A stretch of DNA of 35,744 nt. Origin: an uncultured Lachnospiraceae bacterium. GTDB taxonomy: Bacteria; Bacillota; Clostridia; Lachnospirales; Lachnospiraceae. The notes beneath the pieces are model-generated. The model was not told the origin of the DNA. It saw nothing but the letters and a program-made list of their open reading frames with translations, and ran no database searches. Of this stretch, positions 27,282-35,165 are shown piece by piece; position 1 is the stretch's first letter; every line of letters begins with the position of its first letter. The stretch is from contig CALWLN010000219.1 in the NCBI GenBank assembly GCA_944381535.1, positions 1-35,744 of the forward strand, read 5' to 3'. The position numbers were made by a program, and so were the translations under genes.

Positions 27282-27310
27282 TTGATTCCCGTCAGTAATA
27301 CGCTTATAAT
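27282..27310 (+). promoter_or_regulatory. Sigma-A promoter of spo0A
   Basis: TTGATT (27282-27287), a 17-nt spacer and a perfect TATAAT (27305-27310), 57 nt before the spo0A ATG. The Bacillus-style sigma-H promoter was looked for in 27200-27367 and not clearly found. Confidence 0.75.
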
Positions 27311-27367
27311 ACAAATAGTTTCGTTTTACGAGAAATTATTATGTAAAATAACAGGAGGGCTCCCTAC

Positions 27368-28168
27368 ATGGAAAAGCTAAACGTGGCAATCGCGGATGAT
27401 AACGAAAGAATGGTACACCTATTAAGTGATATTATAAGAGGTGATGACGAACTGGAGGTCGTGGGAACGGCGAAAGATGGAGAAGAAGCATGCGCAATGA
27501 TTAAGTCCAAGGAGCCTGACGTGGTTCTTCTTGACATCGTAATGCCCAAATTAGACGGCTTAAGCGTGATTGATAAGATGAAAAATGACAGGAATCTCAA
27601 GAAGCTTCCGGCATTTATCATGATAAGCGCCATCGGACAGGAAAAAATCACGGAGGATGCCTTTGCTCTTGGGGCAGACTATTATATCATGAAACCTTTC
27701 GACAATGATATGGTACTAAACCGTATCAAGCATGTGAGACGGCGGGGCAGCCGCATGATCGGAGAGGTGAAGAAGGTCAACGCCTATGAGCGGGGCGAGG
27801 AATACAAAGAGCGGAACTTAGAGAGCGAGGTTACGGTCATCATTCATGAGATCGGCGTACCTGCCCACATCAAGGGGTATCAGTATTTGAGGGAGGCGAT
27901 CATGATGTCCGTGATGGATATTGAGATGTTAAACTCCATCACCAAGATTCTCTATCCCACCATCGCCAAAAAGTACCAGACCACCCCAAGTCGGGTGGAG
28001 CGGGCTATCCGCCATGCCATCGAGGTGGCCTGGAGCCGCGGAAAGATGGATACCATCGATGAACTTTTTGGCTACACCATCAACAATGGCAAGGGAAAGC
28101 CCACCAACTCGGAATTTATCGCCCTGATTGCCGATAAAATACGCCTGGAATACAAGAACCGAGCTTAA
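27368..28168 (+). CDS. spo0A: Sporulation response regulator Spo0A
   Basis: Master regulator of sporulation. 266 residues. The receiver domain has the acidic pocket IADDNE (D10, D11), the phosphorylation site Asp56 in [14 protein letters not shown], and the conserved Lys in YYIMKPFD. The C-terminal DNA-binding domain has the sigma-contact and recognition helix [21 protein letters not shown]. Length and motifs are standard. Upstream 0A boxes suggest feedback control. No clear terminator lies in the 60-bp gap to the convergent DUF5688 gene. Confidence 0.97.
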   Translation: MEKLNVAIADDNERMVHLLSDIIRGDDELEVVGTAKDGEEACAMIKSKEPDVVLLDIVMPKLDGLSVIDKMKNDRNLKKLPAFIMISAIGQEKITEDAFALGADYYIMKPFDNDMVLNRIKHVRRRGSRMIGEVKKVNAYERGEEYKERNLESEVTVIIHEIGVPAHIKGYQYLREAIMMSVMDIEMLNSITKILYPTIAKKYQTTPSRVERAIRHAIEVAWSRGKMDTIDELFGYTINNGKGKPTNSEFIALIADKIRLEYKNRA

Positions 28169-28228
28169 CCACTGGGAATATGAAGGAAAGACCGGGACGG
28201 ACGATAAGAGAGCGGACTTATGGCCCCC

Positions 28229-29077
28229 TTACATGGTGATACGGTCGGAAGAGCGGCTGTAATAGTACACATGGTCCGATAGGATTTCCTCGGAGCTTAA
28301 CTGAGAACTGTTCACCTCCACAATCATCCGGTTGAAGTCCGCCGGCTTCATGTGGACGGTGGCGGGAACCAGAAGTACCTCGTGAACGCTGCTGGGAATG
28401 ATGTAAAGATCGGCGTCCAGACGGTCGGAAAGCTGTTTTAACAAATGGTTGTACAGAAGGCAGGAAGCGCCCAGATATCCGCTCTCATTGGTCAGCATGT
28501 ACATGGGGATGGGAGAGCTGACGGAGAAGGAGGTCTGCTCAAAGCGGGAGCCCAGAAGAAGGGGTGTATTTTCCAGGGCCAGCCTGTAGATGGCGTCCCG
28601 ATCGGTGTTCCAGAACCGCAGATGGTCGTTGGTCAACAGGATGGTGGCGTTGGTGGGGCCGCCGGATGTGACCAGGCAGTAAAATACGATGGCCAGGTCA
28701 AGAAAGGGAATGTGTGGAATCCCTAGTAACAGCTCCCGGTTTCGCTCATAGTGTATCAGCTTATAGGCAATGCGGGAGGAAACATTTTGAAATTTTTTGA
28801 AGAAAGAAAGGTCGATGGGTTCTGTGGGCCGATAGTGATAGTAGGTGTCAAGAATTTCCTGGAAAACGGAGGGGAAGCTCATTCCTCTCTGTAAGTCCTC
28901 GTAATATTCCTTCAGATAAATGGTGGGAGAGATATTAAATCCCGATTCTAAAATGGTTAAGCCCTCCACAGCCACCTGGTTGTTGCGCAGAATCCTGTGA
29001 ACCGTGATGGTAGTGTCCGGTGGGAAATGGCCCTTAAGCTCGGCTAAAAGGGTTGCCTGAAATGTTTCGTATGTCAT
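28229..29077 (-). CDS. DUF5688 family protein
   Basis: 282 residues, function unknown. It has the family outline I recall from Lachnospiraceae: TYETFQATLLAELKGHFPPDTTITVHRILRNN, ILESGFNISPTIYLKEYYEDLQ, LTNDHLRFWNTDRD, and DLYIIPSSVHEVLLVP near the end. No signal peptide or membrane span. The start at 29077 has AGGAGGT just upstream; a longer frame to 29248 runs through the promoter and terminator and is rejected. It may be expressed from the promoter at 29184-29212. Convergent with spo0A. Confidence 0.82.
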   Translation of the reverse strand: MTYETFQATLLAELKGHFPPDTTITVHRILRNNQVAVEGLTILESGFNISPTIYLKEYYEDLQRGMSFPSVFQEILDTYYHYRPTEPIDLSFFKKFQNVSSRIAYKLIHYERNRELLLGIPHIPFLDLAIVFYCLVTSGGPTNATILLTNDHLRFWNTDRDAIYRLALENTPLLLGSRFEQTSFSVSSPIPMYMLTNESGYLGASCLLYNHLLKQLSDRLDADLYIIPSSVHEVLLVPATVHMKPADFNRMIVEVNSSQLSSEEILSDHVYYYSRSSDRITM

Positions 29078-29147
29078 AGTACCTCCTGAATTCGTTTGGT
29101 CTTGGGGGAAAATCGAAGTGGGGGAGGGTATTTGAAGATATGGGATA

Positions 29148-29183
29148 GATAGAAAAATCCACGCAAATGATCTGCGTGGATTT
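29148..29183 (-). terminator. Minus-strand intrinsic terminator, overlapping a promoter
   Basis: AAATCCACGCA (29155-29165) pairs with TGCGTGGATTT (29173-29183), an 11-bp perfect stem with a 7-nt loop. On the minus strand it is followed by TTTTTCTATC. It would stop transcripts coming from potD. Its right arm touches the -10 of the next promoter. Confidence 0.8.
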
Positions 29184-29212
29184 ACTGTATCACGATTTTG
29201 AAAAAAATGCAA
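29184..29212 (-). promoter_or_regulatory. Predicted promoter of the DUF5688 gene
   Basis: On the minus strand TTGCAT (29212-29207), a 17-nt spacer and TGATACAGT (extended -10, 29189-29184). The start would fall near 29177, inside the right arm of the terminator, so its own RNA would lack the full stem and escape it. Confidence 0.6.
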
Positions 29213-29250
29213 GTGGTTTTTCAAGATTTGACTGCAGGCTTTCCGCAAGC

Positions 29251-29562
29251 GTTACTGTTCACGGGGTGGGGAAATTAAAAAAGTTTGTTCACGGAATCAG
29301 AAGGATTTTTAGGTTTTGTCTGGAGGTCGCCCTGGGTGGCGCATTTGTTAACGCAGACACGCTCCCGCTCAAATCAAGACGCAACGGTACTAGGCTCGCC
29401 GCCCGTAAACGGTCGGTTCGCCAAGTGCCGGCGTCTTTCCATGGTCTGCTTATAACAAATGCGCCATCCAGGGCTACTTTCCAGTCAAAAGCTAAAAAAG
29501 TTCAAACCTCCTGTGAAAACGGCTTTACTAGTTGTATATTTCCCCATCCCGTGAACAGTAAC
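29251..29562. mobile_element. 312-bp palindromic MITE-like element with 8-bp target duplication
   Basis: Both ends begin GTTACTGTTCACGGG and match at 24 of 25 bases in inverted orientation (29251-29275 and 29538-29562). CCGCAAGC flanks both sides exactly (29243-29250 and 29563-29570), an 8-bp target duplication. The inner arms are also complementary over about 120 bp (for example GCGCATTTGTTA near 29340 and TAACAAATGCGCC near 29453), so the whole element can fold into one long hairpin. It has no credible gene. Together with the promoter and terminator above it fills the 506-bp gap between potD and DUF5688. The parent transposase family is unknown; 8-bp duplications occur in several IS families. 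Confidence 0.85.
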
Positions 29563-29583
29563 CCGCAAGCTCCGGAAAAACCA

Positions 29584-30645
29584 TTAACCGGCAGACTTTA
29601 TTTCCTTCCACAGTTCGTTGTAGAGGTTGGTGGACTCCTCATCCAGGGATTTTAATACTTCGCAGTTCTCCAATACCTCCTGGGGCGGGAAGATGGTGGT
29701 GTTCTGTTGAAGCTCCGCATCCATGGTCTCGTACAGGGCCTTGTTGGGGGTTGCGTAGTATACATAGTCAAAGTTCAGCTGCGCAATATCCACTCGGCAG
29801 AGGAAATCCAGGAATTTCTCCGCATTCTCCTGGTGCTTGGCGGTCTTGGGCATGAACCAGGAGTCGATCCATACGTTGGAGCCCTCTTCGGGGATGGCAT
29901 AGCCAAGATTTTCGTTCTCCTCTATGGCCAGGCCCGCCTCGCCGGAGTAAACCAAAGCCATGGCGGCGTTTTCGGAAATCATCTCATCCTGAGCCTCATC
30001 CACCAGATAAGATTGCACCATGGGTTTCTGGTTGAGGAGGATTTCCTGAGCCTCCAGAAGTTCCGCTTCATCGGTGGTATTTAAGGAGTAGCCTAAGTAT
30101 TTTAGAGCTGCCATAAAGGAGTCCCGAACACTGTCCGCCATGATAACCTGGTCGCTGTATTTCTCATTCCACAGACAGGACCAGGTCGTTAAGTCGGCCT
30201 CATCAACCATGTTTTTGTTGTAGAGAATGCCTACCGTGCCGAAGAAGTAGGGCATGGAGTATTTGTTTTCCGGGTCGAAGGACTTGGAGAACTCAAAGTA
30301 GGTCTCGTCAAGATTCGCCACGTTGGGGATGTTGTCAAAATTCAGCTCCAGAACCTCGCCCTCGTTGATCAGCTTTTCCACCATATAATCGGAGGTACAG
30401 ATCAGATCATAATCGATGGAGCCGGCTTTATATCTGGAGTACACATCTTCCGGGGTCTCGGATTCGTCATATTTTACCTGGATTCCCGTCTCCTCCTCGA
30501 ACATGTCAAGGACCTCGGGGTCAATATACTTGCCGTAGTTTAATACGGTCAGGGTGTTTTCATCGTCGGTGCCGCCGCAGCCTGCAAGGGGCAGCGCGGA
30601 CAGGATTCCCACAGCCAGAAGCGCAATCATTTTTTTCATTTTCAT
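29584..30645 (-). CDS. potD: Spermidine/putrescine-binding lipoprotein PotD
   Basis: Captures polyamines outside the cell and delivers them to PotBC. 353 residues. Lipoprotein signal MKMKKMIALLAVGILSALPLAGC with lipidated Cys23. The periplasmic-binding fold begins LTVLNYGKYIDPEVLDMFEEETGI, and YFFGTVGILYNKNMVD and WIDSWFMPKTA are typical of PotD/PotF. AAAGGA lies 9 nt before the ATG; the gene starts 4 nt after potC. The MITE-like element begins 22 bp past its stop. Confidence 0.93.
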   Translation of the reverse strand: MKMKKMIALLAVGILSALPLAGCGGTDDENTLTVLNYGKYIDPEVLDMFEEETGIQVKYDESETPEDVYSRYKAGSIDYDLICTSDYMVEKLINEGEVLELNFDNIPNVANLDETYFEFSKSFDPENKYSMPYFFGTVGILYNKNMVDEADLTTWSCLWNEKYSDQVIMADSVRDSFMAALKYLGYSLNTTDEAELLEAQEILLNQKPMVQSYLVDEAQDEMISENAAMALVYSGEAGLAIEENENLGYAIPEEGSNVWIDSWFMPKTAKHQENAEKFLDFLCRVDIAQLNFDYVYYATPNKALYETMDAELQQNTTIFPPQEVLENCEVLKSLDEESTNLYNELWKEIKSAG

Positions 30646-30649
30646 TATG

Positions 30650-31447
30650 TTATATCCTTTCCCTCATTTTCATTTTTTCTTTCCGGGAGGAACCGAAGTT
30701 CATCGCCAGAAGTAATAGAAGCGCAATTAAAAATAATATCGTGGAGAGCGCGTACATCTCCGGGATGACGCCCCTTTTCATCTGGGTGTAGATCATGGTG
30801 GAGAGGGTGTTGACCCCGGCGCCCTTTGTAAAATAGGTGATGGAAAAATCATCCATGGACATGGTCATGGCCATCAGAAAGCCGGAAAACACCCCGGCCC
30901 GTATCTGGGGCCATATAATTTTGAAAAACGCGTACAGGGGCGTTGCGCCAAGATCCAGAGCCGCTTCATAGGTGTTCTGGTTACATTGTTTTAACTTGGG
31001 CAGTACGTTCAGTATCACGTAGGGAAGGTTGAAGGTGATGTGCGCGATGAGCACCGTGGCCATTCCCAGTTCAAGGTCCATGAACCTCACAAAAAGCAGC
31101 ATCATGGACAGTCCCGTCACGATATCCGCGTTCAACAGGGGGATGTTGGTGGCCCCAAGCATGATGGCCTGGTTCTTGGCCCGCATGGCGTGGATACCGA
31201 TGGCGGCCAGCGTCCCCAGGACGGTGGCAAGGAGAGCCGACGCCAGTGTGATAAAAATGGTGGTACCGAAGGCGTTCGTGATCATGCTGTTGTCAAAGAG
31301 GTTCTGATACCATTTTAAGGTAAAACCGCCCCACTGTACCCTGGTTTTGGAGTCGTTAAAGGACAGTACGATCAGTACCACAATGGGCAGATACAAAAAC
31401 AAAAATATCAGCCCCAGATAAATCCGCTCCGCAGTCTTTTTTACCAT
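30650..31447 (-). CDS. potC: Polyamine ABC transporter permease PotC
   Basis: 265 residues with six predicted membrane helices. The EAA loop that docks to the ATPase is EAALDLGATPLYAFFKIIWPQI. The N-terminus YLGLIFLFLYLPIVVLIVLSFN is typical. The ATG overlaps the potB stop by 7 nt, so translation is coupled. Confidence 0.93.
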   Translation of the reverse strand: MVKKTAERIYLGLIFLFLYLPIVVLIVLSFNDSKTRVQWGGFTLKWYQNLFDNSMITNAFGTTIFITLASALLATVLGTLAAIGIHAMRAKNQAIMLGATNIPLLNADIVTGLSMMLLFVRFMDLELGMATVLIAHITFNLPYVILNVLPKLKQCNQNTYEAALDLGATPLYAFFKIIWPQIRAGVFSGFLMAMTMSMDDFSITYFTKGAGVNTLSTMIYTQMKRGVIPEMYALSTILFLIALLLLLAMNFGSSRKEKMKMRERI

Positions 31448-32265
31448 ACGCCGGCACCTCCTCCCTCTTTGTCATGGGCGCTCATAAGCGCCATGCTGAC
31501 CACCACAAATATCATGAGCACAATGGACAGGCCAGAGCCTAAGTTCCAGTTAAATTGCTGGTTGAAGGCCTGCTCGATCACATTTCCGATCAACATGACC
31601 TTTCCGCCTCCCAGAAGGTCCGAGATGGCGAAGGAGGTCAGCGCCGGAACAAATACCATGATGATCCCGCTGATGACACCGGAGAGGGTCAGGGGCAGGA
31701 TGATCTTAAAAAATACGGTGACGCTTCCGGCCCCCAGGTCTCTGGCAGCCTCCACCACATCCTGGCTGATACGGGCCATGGAATTGTAAATGGGCAGTAC
31801 CATGAAGGGCAGAAAGTCGTATACCATGCAGAACACCACCGCAGTGGAGGTATTTATGATATTTAAGGTGGGAAGCCCCAAGGTCTCCAGCAGGGTATTG
31901 ATCACGCCATTGTTGTTAAGGAGCATGCGCCAGGCCAGGATTCGCAGCATGAAGTTCATCCACATGGGCAGGATAAAAATAAATACAATGAGGTTCTGCC
32001 GTTTCCTGCCTGTCTTATTCAGTATCATGGCCAGCGGGTAGGCCAGTATCAGACATATGACCGTGCAAACCACAGCCAGGCGCAGGGATAAAAACAGCGC
32101 CTTTAAATGAATGGGGTCCCCAATGGCCAGTATGTTGGAGAGGGTAAAGTCACCCTCTGAGTTGGTCAGCGCGAAATACAAGATCACCACCACCGGCAGC
32201 AGGATAAATCCGATGATCCAGACCAGGTAGGGTCCCGCCAGAAGCTGGCGTCCAAGTTTACGCAT
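31441..32265 (-). CDS. potB: Polyamine ABC transporter permease PotB
   Basis: 274 residues, six predicted helices, EAA loop [25 protein letters not shown]. The start at 32265 ([24 protein letters not shown]) gives a standard PotB N-terminus; the frame continues upstream to 32391 but that part is the shadow of potA. The start overlaps the potA end by 8 nt. It forms the membrane channel together with PotC. Confidence 0.93.
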   Translation of the reverse strand: MRKLGRQLLAGPYLVWIIGFILLPVVVILYFALTNSEGDFTLSNILAIGDPIHLKALFLSLRLAVVCTVICLILAYPLAMILNKTGRKRQNLIVFIFILPMWMNFMLRILAWRMLLNNNGVINTLLETLGLPTLNIINTSTAVVFCMVYDFLPFMVLPIYNSMARISQDVVEAARDLGAGSVTVFFKIILPLTLSGVISGIIMVFVPALTSFAISDLLGGGKVMLIGNVIEQAFNQQFNWNLGSGLSIVLMIFVVVSMALMSAHDKEGGGAGVW

Positions 32266-33331
32266 CCATCTCCACCGCCCTTTCGTCACTGGATTCCGGC
32301 TTATGCATGATCTGAATGTTGAAGGGGTCCACCTTGATTCCCACATGGGAGCCCACCGGGTGCATCTGGGTGGTGTGAACCAGCCATTCATAGCCGTTTG
32401 CCATTACGTCAATCTCCCAGTGGACACCCTTGAAGATGAGGGAGGTCACATCCCCCTCAATAGTTCCATGTTCCGGGGCTACCAGTTCTACGTCCTCGGG
32501 GCGGATGACCACGTCCACAGGCCGGCGTTTTCCAAAGCCCACGTCCACACAGGGAAATTTAACGCCTAAAATTTCTACCAGCCTATCCTCCAGCATAAGG
32601 CCGTCGATGATGTTGCTCTCGCCGATAAAGTCCGCCACAAAGGCGTTGGTGGGCTCATTGTAGATATCCTCCGGGGTGCCGATCTGCTGGATGTAGCCCT
32701 GGTTCATGACCACAATGGTGTCGGACATGGTGAGGGCTTCCTCCTGGTCGTGGGTCACATAGACGAAGGTGATACCAAGCTCATTTTTCAGACGGATCAA
32801 CTCGTACTGCATATCCTGGCGGAGCTTTAAATCCAGAGCACCCAGGGGCGCGTCCAAAAGCAGCACCTTAGGCTCGTTGACGATGGCCCGGGCAATGGCC
32901 ACACGCTGCTGCTGACCGCCGCTTAAAGATTCCACGCCGCGATTTTCGAAGCCGTCCAGGTTCACCAATTTTAAGGCATATTTAATTTTGTCATTAATGT
33001 ACTTTTTGGACTTTTTCTTTATTTTCAGTCCGAAGGCAATGTTTTCCGCAATGTTCATGTGGGGGAACAGGGCGTATTTCTGGAACACCGTGTTGACCTG
33101 GCGCTGATTGGGGGGGAGTGCGGTGATGTCCTTATCGTCAAAAAGCACCCGGCCCTTGTCGGGAGTCTCAAAGCCGCCAATAAGGCGCAGCGTGGTGGTC
33201 TTGCCGCAGCCCGAGGGGCCAAGCAGAGTCAGAAACTCGTTCTCCCGGATATATAAATTCAAATCGTCCAAAACTAGGTTTCCATCGAAGGATTTGGAGA
33301 TATTTTCCAGGTTGATTAATCGCTTGCTCAT
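32258..33331 (-). CDS. potA: Polyamine ABC transporter ATPase PotA, Walker B Glu replaced by Ala
   Basis: 357 residues. Walker A GPSGCGKT (38-45), Q-loop Gln84, signature [14 protein letters not shown] (136-149), D-loop, H-loop His194 in VTHDQEEA, then a C-terminal TOBE domain. Walker B reads [12 protein letters not shown]: the catalytic Glu normally following Asp160 is Ala161 (codon GCG, positions 32849-32851). GAG to GCG is a single base change. Everything else looks functional. AAAGGAGG precedes the ATG. Second gene of the operon after the XRE/cupin regulator. Confidence 0.92.
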   Translation of the reverse strand: MSKRLINLENISKSFDGNLVLDDLNLYIRENEFLTLLGPSGCGKTTTLRLIGGFETPDKGRVLFDDKDITALPPNQRQVNTVFQKYALFPHMNIAENIAFGLKIKKKSKKYINDKIKYALKLVNLDGFENRGVESLSGGQQQRVAIARAIVNEPKVLLLDAPLGALDLKLRQDMQYELIRLKNELGITFVYVTHDQEEALTMSDTIVVMNQGYIQQIGTPEDIYNEPTNAFVADFIGESNIIDGLMLEDRLVEILGVKFPCVDVGFGKRRPVDVVIRPEDVELVAPEHGTIEGDVTSLIFKGVHWEIDVMANGYEWLVHTTQMHPVGSHVGIKVDPFNIQIMHKPESSDERAVEMDA

Positions 33332-33347
33332 CGCTAGGTATCCTCCT

Positions 33348-33887
33348 TTAGAAGCTGGGGGGATTGGCCACCCATATCAGGGAAGCGGCGCGTCCTCCGT
33401 AGGCTTCTATATAATGTTTTTTGCCTGATTTAAAATAAAAGGATTCGCCCTGGCGCACCACGAAGGAGCGGGGGCCATAGTATAGTTTGATTGCGCCCTT
33501 AAGCACGTAGCCGAATTCTTCCCCCTCGTGGGGTTCGTGAATCTGGGAGGTGCCGCCGGGCATAAGCGTCAGCCGCAGGGGCTCCATGGCATTCTTCTGA
33601 GCATTTGGCACAATCCATTCCACCCGGCTTTTGCTTTCCTCGTCCTCTTTCTCAAAATAGTCCTCGGCCTTGAAGACGATCTGTTCCGGCTCCGAATCGG
33701 TGAAAAATTCCGCAGGGGTGGTGCCGAGACACTGGATAATGTCTAAAAGCGTGCCGATGGAGGGGGAAGTCAAGTTCCGTTCCAACTGGGAGATAAAGCC
33801 CTTGGACAGCTCGCTTCTATCCGCAAGCTCCTGCTGGGTCAGGCCGTATTGGATGCGCAGTTCCTTCATCCGGTTGCCGATATCCAT
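33348..33887 (-). CDS. XRE/cupin transcriptional regulator of the pot operon
   Basis: 179 residues. An N-terminal helix-turn-helix ([41 protein letters not shown]-, about 3-60) is joined to a C-terminal cupin domain (about 100-175, [26 protein letters not shown] and [14 protein letters not shown]). This PuuR-like layout is typical of polyamine regulators, and the gene is first in the potABCD operon. The cupin probably senses a polyamine. The inverted repeats in its own leader are candidate targets. AGAAGGA precedes the ATG. Confidence 0.9.
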   Translation of the reverse strand: MDIGNRMKELRIQYGLTQQELADRSELSKGFISQLERNLTSPSIGTLLDIIQCLGTTPAEFFTDSEPEQIVFKAEDYFEKEDEESKSRVEWIVPNAQKNAMEPLRLTLMPGGTSQIHEPHEGEEFGYVLKGAIKLYYGPRSFVVRQGESFYFKSGKKHYIEAYGGRAASLIWVANPPSF

Positions 33888-33911
33888 GTTACATCCTTCT
33901 TTCTGGGGGGA

Positions 33912-33942
33912 GTGTACAGCTTTATAGAAGGAAAGCTGACAC
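33912..33942 (-). other. Hairpin near the start of the pot operon regulator
   Basis: GTGTACAGCTTT (33912-33923) pairs with AAAGCTGACAC (33932-33942), with one unpaired base. It lies 25 nt before the XRE/cupin ATG in the leader; it might affect translation. No U-run follows. Confidence 0.5.
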
Positions 33943-33991
33943 TATACTGTAAGTTTTATAGGCGAAAACAAAAGCTGATTGTAAATTGTAT

Positions 33992-34046
33992 GTTTAATAA
34001 TAGAAACTGAAGGTATTTATATATTTCAAGTTTAATATTATTAAAC
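33992..34046. promoter_or_regulatory. Inverted-repeat operators in the pot leader
   Basis: A perfect 8+8 inverted repeat GTTTAATA-T-TATTAAAC (34030-34046) sits at about +8 to +24 of the predicted transcript. A degenerate copy GTTTAATA-ATAGAAAC (33992-34007) follows about 38 bp further. The placement fits repression by the XRE/cupin protein. Inference from position and symmetry only. Confidence 0.55.
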
Positions 34047-34059
34047 ATAGACCAAGATT

Positions 34060-34087
34060 ATTATATACTGCCGGAGAGAAATGTCAA
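34060..34087 (-). promoter_or_regulatory. Sigma-A promoter of the XRE/cupin-potABCD operon
   Basis: On the minus strand a perfect TTGACA (34087-34082), a 16-nt spacer and a perfect TATAAT (34065-34060). It gives a leader of about 165 nt. The 333-bp gap 33888-34220 holds this promoter, the operators, a hairpin and the tRNA-Thr terminator. Confidence 0.8.
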
Positions 34088-34179
34088 TAGGATTTTTAGA
34101 AATATTTTATGTTTTTGGCGGGATGAATTGTGTATTTTATTGGATACAAAAAATTTGTTCATAATGAGAACAGCAAAAC

Positions 34180-34215
34180 AAAAGCGGTGATATTCTAAAA
34201 ATATCACCGCTTTTT
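34180..34215. terminator. Terminator after tRNA-Thr (bidirectional)
   Basis: AAAAGCGGTGATATT (34180-34194) and AATATCACCGCTTTT (34200-34214) form a perfect 15-bp stem with a 5-nt loop. On the minus strand it follows tRNA-Thr and ends in T-rich sequence. Confidence 0.85.
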
Positions 34216-34220
34216 ATACC

Positions 34221-34293
34221 AGCCAAAGAAGGGACTCGAACCCTCGACCTACGCATTACGAATGCGACGCGCTACCAACTGCGCCACTTTGGC
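34221..34293 (-). tRNA. tRNA-Thr (anticodon CGT)
   Basis: A complete cloverleaf: acceptor GCCAAAG/CTTTGGC with discriminator T, D-arm GGCGCAGTTGGTAGCGC, anticodon loop TTCGTAA (anticodon CGT, reads ACG), T-arm GAGGGTTCGAGTCCCTT. CCA is not encoded. Confidence 0.95.
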
Positions 34294-34319
34294 TTAGACT
34301 GAAAAATCAATCCTTAAGC

Positions 34320-34348
34320 ATTATAGCCGATTCTTATGTGTTTTGCAA
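34320..34348 (-). promoter_or_regulatory. Promoter of tRNA-Thr
   Basis: On the minus strand TTGCAA (34348-34343), a 17-nt spacer and a perfect TATAAT (34325-34320), about 27 nt before the tRNA. Its upstream flank shares 23 of 26 bases with that of the DUF5688 promoter. Confidence 0.75.
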
Positions 34349-34487
34349 GTGTTTTTTTAAAATTTGACTCTAACATTGAAGGCTCAAGGACGGAGACGAC
34401 GGAAGAAAAAAGGATGTCTTCACTTGAAAGATGCCAAAAGGCAGCCGTTTTTTGGCCCGGGCAGATAGTAAAATGTATGTAAAAATA

Positions 34488-34515
34488 TTTACTTTCAGGC
34501 AAAATATGATAAAAT
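34488..34515 (+). promoter_or_regulatory. Possible promoter of the lipoprotein gene
   Basis: TTTACT (34488-34493), a 16-nt spacer and TGATAAAAT (extended -10, 34510-34515), 62 nt before the ATG. A moderate match. Confidence 0.5.
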
Positions 34516-34577
34516 ATACGCAAAGACTGGCCCAAAAGGGCCTTGAAAATCGTGAAAATCCAGGAGAGGAGGATTTT

Positions 34578-35165
34578 ATGAGAAAATACATAAGTTTACT
34601 TCCGGTGCTTCTTCTGTGCCTGCTCCTTACAGGCTGCGGGGACAAGAACGGGGAGGTCCCGGAGGGAGAGAATGCGGAGGAGGAGACCCTCAGCCAGGAA
34701 CTTTTTTCCACCTGGATCGTTGGCAATGCGGAATTTTCCGTTCCCATTGACAGCGTGCCCATGAACATGAGGGAGGAGGGTGTGGAATACTGCGGGTTTC
34801 AGGCCGGAGAACTGTATGTTTTAGTGAGTGCCGTTCCTCTGAGGGGGCTGTTTTCCCTGTCTGATTTTGATAAGGAGGACGCGGACGCTTATCTGGAGGA
34901 ACTGAAGGCGCCGGATGAGTATGGCTACGCGCCGGTGACGGCGGAGCTGATCATCGCCGGGGAGCTTCCCTACTATCTGTTGGGCTATTCCTACGAGGAT
35001 ACGGGAAGCTGGGTTATCTTCCACACCATTCTGGACGGGGTAGCCTATGATTTCTGTGGCTGGCGGCCCGGTGACCGGATCGTGGAGGAGGATATAGAAT
35101 TTCTTTGGGGGACGGCTTCCACGCTTAAGGCCATTCCACTGGAAATGGAGGAGACGGAAGAATGA
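34578..35165 (+). CDS. Lipoprotein of unknown function
   Basis: 195 residues. A lipoprotein signal MRKYISLLPVLLLCLLLTGC with lipidated Cys20 and an acidic spacer (GEVPEGENAEEE), then a globular domain of about 150 residues rich in Tyr/Asp/Glu. I do not recognise the family. ATG 34578 has GAGGAGG 5 nt upstream; the longer frame to 34431 covers the promoter. Its stop overlaps the next start, so the two exported proteins are probably made together. Confidence 0.8.
   Translation: MRKYISLLPVLLLCLLLTGCGDKNGEVPEGENAEEETLSQELFSTWIVGNAEFSVPIDSVPMNMREEGVEYCGFQAGELYVLVSAVPLRGLFSLSDFDKEDADAYLEELKAPDEYGYAPVTAELIIAGELPYYLLGYSYEDTGSWVIFHTILDGVAYDFCGWRPGDRIVEEDIEFLWGTASTLKAIPLEMEETEE

Noticed and set aside
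27200-27367. Sigma-H promoter for spo0A
   Set aside because: A GAAT is present near 27270, but no matching AGGAWWT -35 at the right distance.
29167-29655. 162-codon + strand ORF across the palindromic element
   Set aside because: It covers a promoter, a terminator and inverted repeats; no family pattern and no ribosome site. The element is taken as non-coding.
32266-32391. N-terminal extension of potB
   Set aside because: The added residues are the shadow of the potA C-terminus; the proper PotB start with overlap is at 32265.
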